Shown here one piece after another: positions 52,370-60,302 of a stretch of 64,000 bases of DNA. Source of the DNA: Hamadaea flava (GTDB lineage Bacteria; Actinomycetota; Actinomycetes; Mycobacteriales; Micromonosporaceae); contig NZ_JAMZDZ010000001.1 in the NCBI RefSeq assembly GCF_024172085.1, positions 1,798,001 through 1,862,000 on the forward strand. Reading direction: 5' to 3'. Below the pieces are notes generated by a model. It worked only from the letters and a program-made list of their open reading frames with translations. It made no database searches and was not told where the DNA came from. Each line of letters opens with the position of its first letter. The first letter of the stretch is position 1. The position numbers and the translations under genes were made by a program.

Positions 52370-52665
52370 GAGTACCGGCGACAAGGCGTACTCATCGACG
52401 CCAACCGCCACATACTGCGTTCGCGGGACATCACAACGGTCATCCCGAGCGGAACGATCAGATCGCCAATCGGAAGCGGCGCGGACGCGTCGGCGGCAGG
52501 CCGCCGAACTTCGGCCGCGCCGCCTATCGCAAACGCAGCCAGGTCGACGCGGGTTCAACCGGCGAAAGCACTGGCGTGGACTGGCGACCAGCTTCGACAA
52601 GGTCGCCAGCCGCTACCGGGCCACACTCGACCTCGTCGTGACGTTGGACAGGCTACGTGCCGTGC
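52370..52665 (+). pseudogene. degraded IS5-type transposase C-terminus
   Basis: Pieces of an IS5-group transposase are recognisable in all three forward frames: GDKAYSS, then IDANRHILRSRDITTVIPSG, then NDQIANRKRRGRVGGRPPNFG and finally RRGFNRRKHWRGLATSFDKVASRYRATLDL. At least three frameshifts separate them. Only the last third of the gene remains and no terminal inverted repeats are visible, so this is an old dead insertion. Confidence 0.85.
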
Positions 52666-52694
52666 CCGACGGTTGCGATCGGCGAACCCTCTCG

Positions 52695-53060
52695 TCATCG
52701 GTGGCGCTCAACGGCAGCGCCAACGGCCAAGCGCGCCGCTGTCAGAAAGGCTGACACGCTCGAATCGACGTCGTGGGAACGGGCGCTGGTCAGCGTGGCC
52801 CGGACTCCTGCGCCTTCAAAGACAGACGACAAGCCTCTGCTTGCCACCTGGCTGTTCAGCTCATCGCGAAGGCCAGCAGCGACTGCGGCAGCGAACTCGG
52901 CATGAAGCGGGTCAGCGAGGCTGACGAACTCGAACTCGTTTGTCCTGTTCCCGAGCGGCTCGAGGTCGACCACGATCTCGGCATAGAGCGGCCGCGCCCC
53001 AGTACTGGGCGAAAGACGTATACGAATGTCAAGCACCGGTCTGCTGAACAGGGATGACAT
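52695..53060 (-). CDS. EF-G domain IV-like protein
   Basis: A 121-residue protein resembling the isolated domain IV segment of elongation factor G/TetM: PLYAEIVVDLEPLG, FEFVSLADPLHAEFAAAVAAGLRDEL, VRATLTSARSHDVDSSVSAFLTAARLAVGAA. There is no GTPase domain nearby. Such short proteins occur in actinomycetes with unknown role; ribosome-protection activity is not expected without the G domain. GGAG lies 6 nt before ATG 53060. It neighbours a dead transposase, so it may itself be a survivor of a larger gene. Confidence 0.72.
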   Translation of the reverse strand: MSSLFSRPVLDIRIRLSPSTGARPLYAEIVVDLEPLGNRTNEFEFVSLADPLHAEFAAAVAAGLRDELNSQVASRGLSSVFEGAGVRATLTSARSHDVDSSVSAFLTAARLAVGAAVERHR

Positions 53061-53235
53061 GGTGCGCTCCTGAGGAGTCGGCGACTTCCAGGAGCCAGTC
53101 TTCACCGAACGGCAACACCAGACCACGCACCTGGCGCAGAGTCGGCGACATGCCACCGCCAGCGACCAAGGAACCCCGAGACAGAACGTAATGGCCTCCT
53201 AACCAGGGCGGGTTAAACGGTGCTTTCATATGTAG

Positions 53236-53703
53236 ATGGCCGACTGGACGGCGTTGGCGCTCGGCGGGGCGGGTCTCGCCATCACCGCCGCCCCCGCGAT
53301 CAATCGAGCTCGCCGCCGGTATCGGCTCCGGGCCATGCTCAAGCAGGACCTCGAGCTGGTCGCCGTCGCGGAGCAGGTGAAGCTCCAGGGACCGGGTGTC
53401 GGGTTGCTCCGGGAATCCATCGGTTCCCGGTTCGTGGAGTTGGTGGAGCATGAACGTCTGGTGCTGCAACGGGCGGGCATACGCCGGACGTGGGTGCGAC
53501 GCGGCCTGCGGTGGGCGCTGGCGCTCGGTGGAGCGACGCTGGTGAGCTTGGCCGTCGGGCGGGCCCTCACGGGCGTGACCTCGCTGGCGAACACCGGCAT
53601 CGGCGTCGGTGCGATCGCCGTGCTGTCCGGGCTCGTCACCGCCTTCTTGTCCTGGCGGAGCAGTCGAGCCGAAATGGATCTGTGGCACGAAGCATCCCAA
53701 TGA
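53236..53703 (+). CDS. small membrane protein, unknown function
   Basis: A 155-residue protein with an N-terminal hydrophobic segment (about 5-20), an Arg-rich cytosolic helical middle (RRRYRLRAMLKQDLELVAVAEQ) and two further spans (about 92-110 and 120-140). No family is recognised. No ribosome site precedes the ATG. It may belong to the same accessory patch as the EF-G-like gene. Confidence 0.68.
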   Translation: MADWTALALGGAGLAITAAPAINRARRRYRLRAMLKQDLELVAVAEQVKLQGPGVGLLRESIGSRFVELVEHERLVLQRAGIRRTWVRRGLRWALALGGATLVSLAVGRALTGVTSLANTGIGVGAIAVLSGLVTAFLSWRSSRAEMDLWHEASQ

Positions 53704-53999
53704 GCGGCCCCGATCAAGCCGGACTGCGGGAAGGTCCAGCATTTGCGTAGCAGGTCGAAGTTGGCTCGGCCGGGACATCTGCACTCCAGGTCGAGCTGCG
53801 TGGCGTAGCGGCCGACACCCTTGGCGACCTGACCATTGAGGAGCCAGGTCAGTCGGTGCTGATCGTTGTAGGACGCAACCGGCAGGGGCGGTGACACGGG
53901 CCAGCCGTCGGCCCGGACCTTCGCCGCACGGGTTAGGCAGTCGTTGCACTCGAGGTAGCGGACCCAGTCGAAAGGGCAACTGCGCCTGGCGGTACGCCA
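53704..53999 (-). pseudogene. remnant of a Cys-containing protein gene
   Basis: The minus frame encodes plausible protein sequence (FDWVRYLECNDCLTRAAKVRADGWPV, YNDQHRLTWLLNGQVAKGVGRYATQLDLECRCPG) with a CxxC and a CxC, but a stop codon lies just upstream with no start between. The frame then runs under the plus-strand gene. It looks like the internal part of a gene truncated at both ends. Otherwise this 320-bp gap holds nothing I can support. Confidence 0.35.
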
Positions 54000-54023
54000 C
54001 TACCGGCCGCGCGCTCCATGCGA

Positions 54024-55223
54024 TCACATCTGCGCGACGGGGTTGCGCCGTGGCTGGGTGGCGAGCGTGACCAGGAGCGAGGCGGCCGTCAGTGCCGTGC
54101 CGAACCAGAACGCCGCGCGTACGCCGGAGGATGAGTGATCAGCGATCAGCCCGCCGATCAGCGCGCCCATGGCGATGGAGGTGTTGTACGCCATGGTGTT
54201 CAGCGACATGGCGGCCTCGAACGTGCCGGGCGCGGCGGCGAGCGTCAGGTTGATCTGGCACAGGTTGATGGCGCCGTACGACAGTCCCCATAGGACGACC
54301 GCAGCGATCAGGCCGGCGGGCTGGTCTCCGATGATGAGCATCGCGAGGACAGCTACGACGAGCCCAGCGCAGGCGGCGGTGAAGCTGGCGCGCAGGTTCC
54401 GGGTCACGGTGTGGCCGGCGATGAAGTTGCCCGCCGCGCCGCCGAGGCCGTAGATGATCAGCAGCGCGGTGACGAAGCCCGGCGTCGCCGAAGCGGTCGT
54501 CTCCGCGAACGGCCGGATGAAGGTGTACGCGCCGAAGTGGCCGAGCACGAACAACATCACGATCAGCATCACCTGGCGTAGTTGGGCGTTGTGGCGGGGC
54601 AGTCCGAAGACTTCGCGGACCGGGACGGCGTTTGCCGAGGGCAGGGACGGGACGAGGACCGCGACGGAGAGCAGAGCCAACGCGCTCAAGCCGCTCCAGA
54701 GCAGGAACGTGGACCGCCAGTCGGTGATGCTTTCCAGGAGTGTGCCCAGCGGGATGCCCACGACCGTGCCGATCGAGATGCCGGACAGGGTGACGGCCGC
54801 CGCCCGGCTTGCCCGGTGTTCGGGTACGAGGCGCATCGCCATGCCCACGCCGATGGCCCAGAACACACCGTTGGCGAATCCCATGACCAGCCGGGTCGTC
54901 AGTAACAGGGCGAAGGTGGGCGCGATCGAAGTGATCAAGTTGCCCAGCACCAATACTGCGAGCAGTGCGGTCAGCAGTGTGCGCCGGTTGATCCGGCGCG
55001 TCCAGGCGACGATGAACGGTACGCCGAGCCCAGCGGACACGCCGTAGAGCGTCACCGTCAGGCCGGCGATGCCCACGGAGACGTTCAGGCTGGTGCTCAC
55101 CGGGGTGAGCAGGCCCACGGGCATGAGTTCGGTGGTGATGAAGACGAACAGGCTGGCGGTGATGGCGGCGACTCCCAGCCAGCCGCGAGGCGGCGAGGAT
55201 GGGCGTACGGGGTGGATCGACAT
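54024..55223 (-). CDS. MFS transporter, drug/sugar efflux type (DHA1)
   Basis: A 399-residue protein with twelve predicted spans. The N-terminal ATGxxITASLFVFITTELMPVGLLTPVS matches the SotB/YdhP/AraJ group of DHA1 exporters (TTELMPVGLL), and RLVMGFANGVFWAIG with LVPEHRASRAAAVTLSGISIGTVVGIPLG is the motif C region of antiporters. It probably exports a sugar-like compound or drug by proton antiport. It is divergent from a LysR gene that probably controls it. Confidence 0.93.
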   Translation of the reverse strand: MSIHPVRPSSPPRGWLGVAAITASLFVFITTELMPVGLLTPVSTSLNVSVGIAGLTVTLYGVSAGLGVPFIVAWTRRINRRTLLTALLAVLVLGNLITSIAPTFALLLTTRLVMGFANGVFWAIGVGMAMRLVPEHRASRAAAVTLSGISIGTVVGIPLGTLLESITDWRSTFLLWSGLSALALLSVAVLVPSLPSANAVPVREVFGLPRHNAQLRQVMLIVMLFVLGHFGAYTFIRPFAETTASATPGFVTALLIIYGLGGAAGNFIAGHTVTRNLRASFTAACAGLVVAVLAMLIIGDQPAGLIAAVVLWGLSYGAINLCQINLTLAAAPGTFEAAMSLNTMAYNTSIAMGALIGGLIADHSSSGVRAAFWFGTALTAASLLVTLATQPRRNPVAQM

Positions 55224-55277
55224 GCTCGCAGTCTTGCCGCGTCATGATCCATGAGTCCAACACATGTTTGTCACCGC

Positions 55278-55300
55278 ATCCATCGTGAAGCAAGATGGAT
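55278..55300. promoter_or_regulatory. inverted repeat, likely LysR operator
   Basis: ATCCATC and GATGGAT form a perfect 7-bp inverted repeat with a 9-bp spacer, immediately before the LysR gene and 55 bp from the divergent MFS start. Another ATCCAT lies at 55247-55252. Confidence 0.6.
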
Positions 55301-55302
55301 CT

Positions 55303-56169
55303 ATGGAGCTGCAGCAGCTGCGCTACGTCGTCGCGGTCGCCGAGACGAACAGTTTCACCCGGGCCGCGCAACAATGCCGGGTGGTGCAGTCCGCGCTCAG
55401 CCACCAGATCGCGCGTCTGGAACGCGAACTGGGCGGGAAGCTGTTCGAGCGGACGAGCCGCCGGGTCCGGCTCACCCCCGCCGGGGACGCGTTCCTGCCG
55501 GCTGCCCGCCAATGCCTGGAAGCGGCCGACCGTGCGGCAGCGGAGGTCGCCGCCGCCGTCGGCGTCGTACGCGGTCGGCTGGTCATCGGCCTGATCCCGA
55601 CCATCGCCGCGGTCGACGTCCCCGCCGCCCTGCGCGACTTTCGCCGCCTGCACCCTTCGGTACACGTACGGCTGCGGGTGGACGCCAGCGAGCGACTGAT
55701 CGACCAGGTGCGCGAAGGCGTCATCGACGTGGCCTTCCTGGGGTTGCCGACCACGGCCGAACCGATCGGCGTCCAAGCGCGCGAACTCGCCACCGATCGG
55801 CTGGTCGCCGTTCTCAGCCCCGACCACCCGCTCGCCCGGGAATCAGTGCTCGACCTGCGCAGACTTTCCGGCGAGCCCTTCGTCGACTTCACCGCGGGCA
55901 CACCCGGGCGCGCCCAGTCCGATCAGGCATTCGCCGCCGCGGGACTCACCCGTGACGTCGCCTTCGAGGTGACCACACCCGACCTCATGGCCCAGCTCGT
56001 CGGCCGGAGCCTCGGCGTGGCCTTGCTGCCCTCGGCGTACGCGCCACGGCTTGCCGGGGTGGTGACGGTCGAAATCCGCGACGCTCCTCTGCGCGTCGAG
56101 TACGTCGTCTCCCGCCTCCTCAGCCGTACGCCAGCCGCGTCCGCCTTCCTCGCCCTCCTCGAGAGCTGA
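55303..56169 (+). CDS. LysR family transcriptional regulator
   Basis: A 288-residue regulator with the typical winged helix (LQQLRYVVAVAETNSFTRAAQQCRVVQSALSHQIARLERELGGKLFERTSRRVRLTPAG) and a substrate-binding domain (RGRLVIGLIPTIAAVDVPAALRDFRRLHPSVHVRL). ATG 55303 begins the conserved domain; the frame extends to 55264. The divergent MFS exporter is its probable target through the ATCCATC inverted repeat. Confidence 0.94.
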   Translation: MELQQLRYVVAVAETNSFTRAAQQCRVVQSALSHQIARLERELGGKLFERTSRRVRLTPAGDAFLPAARQCLEAADRAAAEVAAAVGVVRGRLVIGLIPTIAAVDVPAALRDFRRLHPSVHVRLRVDASERLIDQVREGVIDVAFLGLPTTAEPIGVQARELATDRLVAVLSPDHPLARESVLDLRRLSGEPFVDFTAGTPGRAQSDQAFAAAGLTRDVAFEVTTPDLMAQLVGRSLGVALLPSAYAPRLAGVVTVEIRDAPLRVEYVVSRLLSRTPAASAFLALLES

Positions 56170-56518
56170 CCCGCCTGGCTGGCGATCCGGCCCGGCACAT
56201 ATTGACGGTGATCGGCATTCTGGCTACGTGGTTTCGGACATGCGACCGGATCCCAAACCCGCCACGGTGTAGTCATGCCAGCGGCACGGCGACGGCACAT
56301 TGCAGCCCATCCGCGAGCCGTAGCTGCGAATACACACCGACAAGGGTTCGGCTGACCACGGTTTGTCTCGCAGTGATTGGAGAGATGGATCGTTCGCGGG
56401 TTCGTTCTTCCGAGATGCCCGTCGAAAGCACGCCGCCCTCACCCCGGAATGCATGGGTCACCTCAACGGCGAGGTTGAGCACGACACGGCGGTGCTGAGC
56501 CGGCCACTGGTCGTCGAC
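56170..56518. other. 349-bp stretch without a supported gene
   Basis: Several short frames exist on both strands, none with a ribosome site, codon bias or recognisable sequence. GC is lower than in the surroundings. It may be decayed DNA at the edge of the metal-resistance region. Confidence 0.6.
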
Positions 56519-56549
56519 TTGCATCCGGTACCTGGGTACAGGCTTACCG
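56519..56549 (+). promoter_or_regulatory. MerR-type promoter/operator
   Basis: TTGCAT and TTACCG are 19 bp apart, the over-long spacer typical of MerR-controlled promoters. The spacer contains CCGGTACCTGGGTACAGG, whose CC-GTAC-N4-GTAC-GG pattern is close to known mer operators. The first gene of the operon starts at 56557. Confidence 0.72.
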
Positions 56550-56556
56550 TGGAGTC

Positions 56557-56910
56557 ATGACGGATCACGTTGCGCCGGCGCCGAACTGGGTGCCCGACGC
56601 CTGCACCTTGCCGACCGCCGAGCAGCCATTGCGGCTGGCCGAGTTCGACGCCTTGTTCGCGGCGTCCGTTCGCGGCGGTGAGCGCTTGTCACAGCTCCGC
56701 CTTCGGGTCGACCTGTCGGGCGCCCCTGATCTGGAAGCTTCGGTACGCGATCTCGTCGCGCGGGAGTCCCAGTGCTGCGGGTTCTTCACCTTCACCGTCA
56801 CCGCTCGCGGGGCTGAACGTGTGCAGCTGGATATCGGGGTGCCGGCTGGCCAGGTCGAGGTGCTCGACGCGTTGCAGCGCCGCGCCGACGCGGTTCGTGG
56901 TGCGGCATGA
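56557..56910 (+). CDS. hypothetical protein of MerR operon with Cys-Cys motif
   Basis: A 117-residue protein with ARESQCCGFFTFTVT (two adjacent Cys near residue 75) in an otherwise ordinary alpha+beta sequence. Proteins with this ExxCCxFF segment often precede MerR genes in actinomycetes; the role is unknown, perhaps metal delivery or sensing. A GGAG lies just before the ATG, and the stop overlaps the merR start (ATGA). Confidence 0.8.
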   Translation: MTDHVAPAPNWVPDACTLPTAEQPLRLAEFDALFAASVRGGERLSQLRLRVDLSGAPDLEASVRDLVARESQCCGFFTFTVTARGAERVQLDIGVPAGQVEVLDALQRRADAVRGAA

Positions 56911-57341
56911 GTTCGGGCCTGCGCAGTGGGCAGCTCGCGGAGGCTGCCGGGGTGAACCTGCAGACGCTGCGCTACTACGAACGTCGCGGTCTACTGGCCG
57001 AGCCGCAGCGCAGCCCTGGAGGGCATCGCCTCTACCCGGCGGGTGCGCTGACAACGCTGCGGGTGATCAAGACGGCGCAACGGCTCGGGTTCACCCTCGA
57101 CGAGGTCGCGGATCTCGTCGATTTGGGCACCCATCGACATGGCCGGCGTACGGACAGCAGCTTGCAGCGGCGCGCCGCGACCAAGCTGGCTGAGATCGAG
57201 GCCAAGATCGCCGATTTACAGGTCATCGCGGCCAGCTTGCGGGCGGCGTTGGATGCCGGATGTGACGACCTGGCCACCTGTGCCACCAGTGACTGTTGCC
57301 CCTTGCCGTTTGCTGACCTTGACCGAGGAGACCACTCGTGA
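56907..57341 (+). CDS. MerR family metal-responsive regulator
   Basis: A 144-residue MerR protein: helix-turn-helix RSGQLAEAAGVNLQTLRYYERRGLLAEPQRSPGGHRLYP, a dimerisation helix, and a C-terminal metal-binding tail AGCDDLATCATSDCCPLPF with four cysteines. The Cys arrangement suits Hg(II) or related soft metals. It should bind the 19-bp-spacer promoter at 56519 and activate its own operon. Its gene overlaps its neighbours by ATGA on both sides. Confidence 0.94.
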   Translation: MSSGLRSGQLAEAAGVNLQTLRYYERRGLLAEPQRSPGGHRLYPAGALTTLRVIKTAQRLGFTLDEVADLVDLGTHRHGRRTDSSLQRRAATKLAEIEAKIADLQVIAASLRAALDAGCDDLATCATSDCCPLPFADLDRGDHS

Positions 57342-57604
57342 CTTCCCCACTCACACAGTTGCGCAAAGTGCTGCCTGGCAGCCTGGGCAGTCTCGCTGGT
57401 CTGGCCTGCTTGTTGTGTTGCGCTATTCCATTCCTGTTGGCGGCCGGCGTTCTCGGCGGGGCAGGTTGGGCGGCGCTCGGCCAGATCCTGCCCGGTATCG
57501 CGCTCGTCTTGGCAGCCGCTGCCGGGCTCGCATGGTGGTGGGCCCGGCAGCGGCCGGCTCATGCCGCCGGCTGCGCGGGCGGCGACTGCGGCGGTTCGAC
57601 GTAG
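57338..57604 (+). CDS. MerT-like small membrane protein
   Basis: An 88-residue protein with two hydrophobic spans. The first contains [17 protein letters not shown], like the paired-Cys first helix of mercuric transport proteins; the tail ends in CAGGDCGG, a possible metal-binding site. It probably carries a soft metal across the membrane. No mercuric reductase gene lies nearby, so the metal is uncertain. Confidence 0.85.
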   Translation: MTSPLTQLRKVLPGSLGSLAGLACLLCCAIPFLLAAGVLGGAGWAALGQILPGIALVLAAAAGLAWWWARQRPAHAAGCAGGDCGGST

Positions 57605-57626
57605 GCCGGGCGTTACGCTGCCGATC

Positions 57627-57959
57627 ATGACGGTTACCCGGTCCATCGCGCTGTTCGTGCTCGCGGCGTTGTTCGAGATCGGCGGCGCGTGGCTGGTGTG
57701 GCAGGGCTGGCGTGAGCATCGCGGGCTGTGGTTCATCGCCGCCGGCGTGATCGCGCTGGGCGCGTACGGGTTCGTCGCCACCTTCCAGCCCGACGCGAAC
57801 TTCGGCCGGATCCTGGCCGCATATGGTGGCGTGTTCGTCGCCGGTTCCCTGGCGTGGGGCGTGGTGGTCGACAAGTTCCGGCCCGACCGTTACGACATCA
57901 TCGGCGCGCTGGTCTGCCTAGTGGGTGTCGCCGTCATCATGTACGCGCCCCGGCACTGA
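57627..57959 (+). CDS. YnfA/UPF0060 family membrane protein
   Basis: A 110-residue protein with four spans matching UPF0060: [62 protein letters not shown] and [26 protein letters not shown]. The family is small-multidrug-resistance-like with unproven function. It follows the MerT-like gene by 22 bp and so may be the last gene of the MerR operon. Confidence 0.95.
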   Translation: MTVTRSIALFVLAALFEIGGAWLVWQGWREHRGLWFIAAGVIALGAYGFVATFQPDANFGRILAAYGGVFVAGSLAWGVVVDKFRPDRYDIIGALVCLVGVAVIMYAPRH

Positions 57960-58179
57960 CACACCGGCCACCCGGGCCTGATGCCTGCGGTGGATTCGCG
58001 TCGGTACGCCGTGCCAGTCGTAGTTCTCCTGCCAGCTCACGGTTTACGGCGGCACAGCGTCGGCGATCCGCCAGCGTGACGCACCGCCGGGACTCGCCCC
58101 TAGCTCGGGCGCTAGCCGATGCCGTGCGGCGTCGGGCAGCTTGTCCGCAACCACACAGCTGCTTAGATATCCGTCTAGG
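57960..58179. other. 220 bp without a supported gene
   Basis: It lies between the MerR operon and the arsenic-type cluster. Only short frames without ribosome sites are present. The right end is AT-richer and leads into the promoter at 58180. Confidence 0.55.
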
Positions 58180-58208
58180 TTGACAGAACTCGAAACAGGA
58201 TGCAGGAT
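58180..58208 (+). promoter_or_regulatory. sigma-70-type promoter of the Cys-rich peptide genes
   Basis: TTGACA, 17 bp, CAGGAT, 45 bp before the first small gene. TAGATATCCGTCTA just upstream and TCTAGA downstream could be regulator sites. Confidence 0.55.
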
Positions 58209-58252
58209 TGCCTTGATCTGATTCGAGAAACATCTAGACAAGGAGTAGGCCG

Positions 58253-58411
58253 ATGTTCACGCTTCGCCGCCGCGCCCGCGCCACCGCCACGTCGGTGGGG
58301 GCCGAGTTCTGTGAGAGCTGCGCTCAGGTGTGCACGCCGGCGTGCCGGTCGGAGGCGCAGCGGGAGCGGGTGCAGGTTCAGGCCGCTCAGTGGCATCTGA
58401 ACATCCGCTGA
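58253..58411 (+). CDS. 52-residue Cys-containing small protein
   Basis: A short gene missed by usual length cutoffs: AAGGAG lies 7 nt before ATG 58253, and the 52-residue product has a basic N-terminus (FTLRRRARATATS), FCESCAQVCTPACRSEAQR with four cysteines, and a helical tail. Codon use is typical for the region. The Cys spacing (CxxCx3Cx3C) could bind a soft metal or metalloid. I have the impression of similar proteins beside ArsR-type genes in other actinomycetes but cannot verify it here. Confidence 0.72.
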   Translation: MFTLRRRARATATSVGAEFCESCAQVCTPACRSEAQRERVQVQAAQWHLNIR

Positions 58412-58459
58412 CCCAGCCCCCAAGGCCCGTCCCAGTCAACAGATAGAGGGAGTAGTGCG

Positions 58460-58693
58460 ATGACCACGGAGCAGGTTCAGATCGGCGGGTTCGCCGGTGA
58501 CCTCGCGCAGGCGTTCACCCCGCCTTCGGCAGGCGGCTGCTGCGGCGGCACCGCCACCAGCGCCGCGGCGGCGGAGACGGCCGGGGCGAGCACGTGTTGC
58601 GGCACCACCGAATCGGCGACCGCCTCGAACAGCTGCTGCGGCACGGAAGCCAAGGCGGAGGCGGTCGCGTCTGGTGCGGGGTGCTGTTCGTGA
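58460..58693 (+). CDS. Cys-Cys-Gly repeat peptide of an arsenic-type cluster
   Basis: A 77-residue peptide in two parts: an N-terminal leader-like segment without Cys (TTEQVQIGGFAGDLAQAFTP) and a low-complexity Ala/Thr/Ser/Gly region with four Cys pairs in GGCCGG, STCCGT, NSCCGT and a terminal GCCS. There is no signal peptide. The leader/core layout recalls a ribosomally made peptide precursor; the Cys pairs suit binding of arsenite or other thiophilic metals. Its stop overlaps the start of the M28-like gene (GTGA). No family name is known to me. A GAGGGAG ribosome site precedes the ATG. Confidence 0.82.
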   Translation: MTTEQVQIGGFAGDLAQAFTPPSAGGCCGGTATSAAAAETAGASTCCGTTESATASNSCCGTEAKAEAVASGAGCCS

Positions 58694-59901
58694 CCACGAA
58701 CATCGCGGGGCCGGCGTACGCCGGCCCCGCCCTCGTTCCAGACGTCGACCGGCTCACGAACACGGTGGTGCAGCTGGCGGCGGATGAGTTCACTGGGCGC
58801 CGGGTCGGCACGTCCGGGTCGGCGGCCGCGCGGGCGTGGCTTGCCACGCAGCTGCACGCGGCCGGCGCGAGGGTGTCGACGTCGGAGTTCTCGGCCAAGG
58901 CGCGGGATGTGTACGCGACACCGGTCCTGGCCGTCGACGACGGCTCCGGCCGGCAGCACCTGGTCCATCGCCGAGATTTCGCCGAGCATCTCGCGTCGGC
59001 GGACCTGGCCGAGCCAGTAGAGGCTGTACTCGGCCACGCGTCGGACGCCGACGTGACCGGCCGGTGGGTGCTCGCTCCGGCGTTCACCGTCGAGGCGGCT
59101 GTGACGGCGGCGGCTGCGAGGGCGGTCGGGTTGCTGGTGCCGCGCGGCACCGATGACGCGGGCTGGATGCCGAAGTTGATCGCCGGACCGGCGACCTGCC
59201 CCCTGCCGGCGCTGTCGCTGCGCGCTGATCTGCATCAGCGGTGGTCCGGCCTGGTCGCGGACGGGCCGGTGCGCGTGACGGCCAGTGTTCCGCTGTCCAC
59301 CGTGGACGTGATCGGCGTCAACCTCTACGGCGACTTCTCGGACGCGGCCAAGGGTTGGCCGTCGGTACTGCTGACCGCACATTACGACGGCGTCGGCGAC
59401 GACCCGGGCGTGCGGCTGCCCTCGGCGGCCGATAACGCCTCCGGCGTCGCGGTCGTCCTGGAAGCCGCCCGCCTCGTCGCTCCCCTGCTGCCATCCGGTG
59501 CCAGGCTGCAGGTGGCGCTGCTGGATGCCGAGGAGGTCGGCGCGCGTGGCTCCGAGCATCACGCGTTGACGCTGCCGCCCGGCACGTCGGTGATCAACGT
59601 TGATGGGGCGGCCGACATGAACGAGGCCGCATCGGTGGAGGCGGCAGGGCCCGCGCTGCCCGTCCTCGAAGCCCTGGACGCGGCGGGACGGCTGACCGGT
59701 GTGCCGCTACGCGCGGGGGCGATGGCGTCGGACAACCGCCGCTACGGTGCCGCGGGGCTGCCGGCGGTCGGGATCGGGATGGGCCTGCCCGGCTATCAGA
59801 CTCCGGCCGAAACCCCTGACCGCGTTCAGCCCGCGACGCTGATCGCCGCGACTCGCCTGGTCGCCCACACCGTCCTACACCTGGTCGGTGACCGCACCTG
59901 A
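58690..59901 (+). CDS. M28 family peptidase-like protein with altered zinc ligand
   Basis: A 403-residue protein with an N-terminal PA-like domain inserted before an M28 zinc aminopeptidase domain: AHYDGVGDD (His, Asp), SAADNASG (bridging Asp), LLDAEEVGARGS (base Glu and ligand Glu) and INVDGAAD (Asp). The last His of the family motif HTxxDT is Gln (GYQTPAETPD), and SDH is SDN, so one metal site is probably weakened. No signal peptide is present, unlike most M28 enzymes. It is translationally coupled to the Cys-Cys-Gly peptide, which suggests that peptide as its substrate or partner. Confidence 0.85.
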   Translation: MTTNIAGPAYAGPALVPDVDRLTNTVVQLAADEFTGRRVGTSGSAAARAWLATQLHAAGARVSTSEFSAKARDVYATPVLAVDDGSGRQHLVHRRDFAEHLASADLAEPVEAVLGHASDADVTGRWVLAPAFTVEAAVTAAAARAVGLLVPRGTDDAGWMPKLIAGPATCPLPALSLRADLHQRWSGLVADGPVRVTASVPLSTVDVIGVNLYGDFSDAAKGWPSVLLTAHYDGVGDDPGVRLPSAADNASGVAVVLEAARLVAPLLPSGARLQVALLDAEEVGARGSEHHALTLPPGTSVINVDGAADMNEAASVEAAGPALPVLEALDAAGRLTGVPLRAGAMASDNRRYGAAGLPAVGIGMGLPGYQTPAETPDRVQPATLIAATRLVAHTVLHLVGDRT

Positions 59902-59938
59902 CCCGCCGTGCCGCGGCCGGCCGTAGTGCGATACGCTT

Positions 59939-59965
59939 CTATCGTTCATCGGCGATAGACGATAG
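59939..59965. promoter_or_regulatory. ArsR operator
   Basis: CTATCG (59939-59944) and CGATAG (59953-59958) form a perfect inverted repeat, with a second CGATAG at 59960-59965, right before the arsR start at 59970. This is the expected place for autorepression. Confidence 0.68.
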
Positions 59966-59969
59966 AGGT

Positions 59970-60302
59970 GTGCTGGTGGAGCTTCTCGACCGGACGACCG
60001 CGACCGAGTACGCGTCCTGGTTCCGCGCGTTGGCCGATCCGAGCCGGGTGCAGCTGGTGGAACTGCTGGCCCGTCGTGGTGAGCCGATGACGGTCGGACA
60101 GATCGTGGCGGCGATGGGCCTGGCGCAGTCGACGGTGTCGCAGCATCTGAAGATCCTGGCCGAGGTGAGGTTTGTGCTCGTGGAGGCGGCCGGGACGGCC
60201 CGGCTGTATCGGATCAACACCAACTGCGTGTCGTGTTTCCCGAGCGCCGCCGACGTCGTGATGGGCAAGCCGGCCCCGGCACCGACGGGAGCGTGCTCAT
60301 GA
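59970..60302 (+). CDS. ArsR family metalloregulator
   Basis: A 110-residue winged-helix repressor: FRALADPSRVQLVELLARRGEPMTVGQIVAAMGLAQSTVSQHLKILAEVRFVLVEAAGTARLYRIN. The C-terminal NCVSCFPSAADVVMG has a Cys pair and the protein ends in ACS, a third Cys, as in actinobacterial ArsR types that sense As(III) with C-terminal cysteines. The start is GTG 59970 or GTG 59976. It is coupled to the acetyltransferase gene (ATGA). Confidence 0.93.
   Translation: MLVELLDRTTATEYASWFRALADPSRVQLVELLARRGEPMTVGQIVAAMGLAQSTVSQHLKILAEVRFVLVEAAGTARLYRINTNCVSCFPSAADVVMGKPAPAPTGACS

Noticed and set aside
52695-53060. A ribosome-protection (TetM-like) resistance gene
   Set aside because: Only the domain IV-like segment is present; without the GTPase domain protection activity is not expected.
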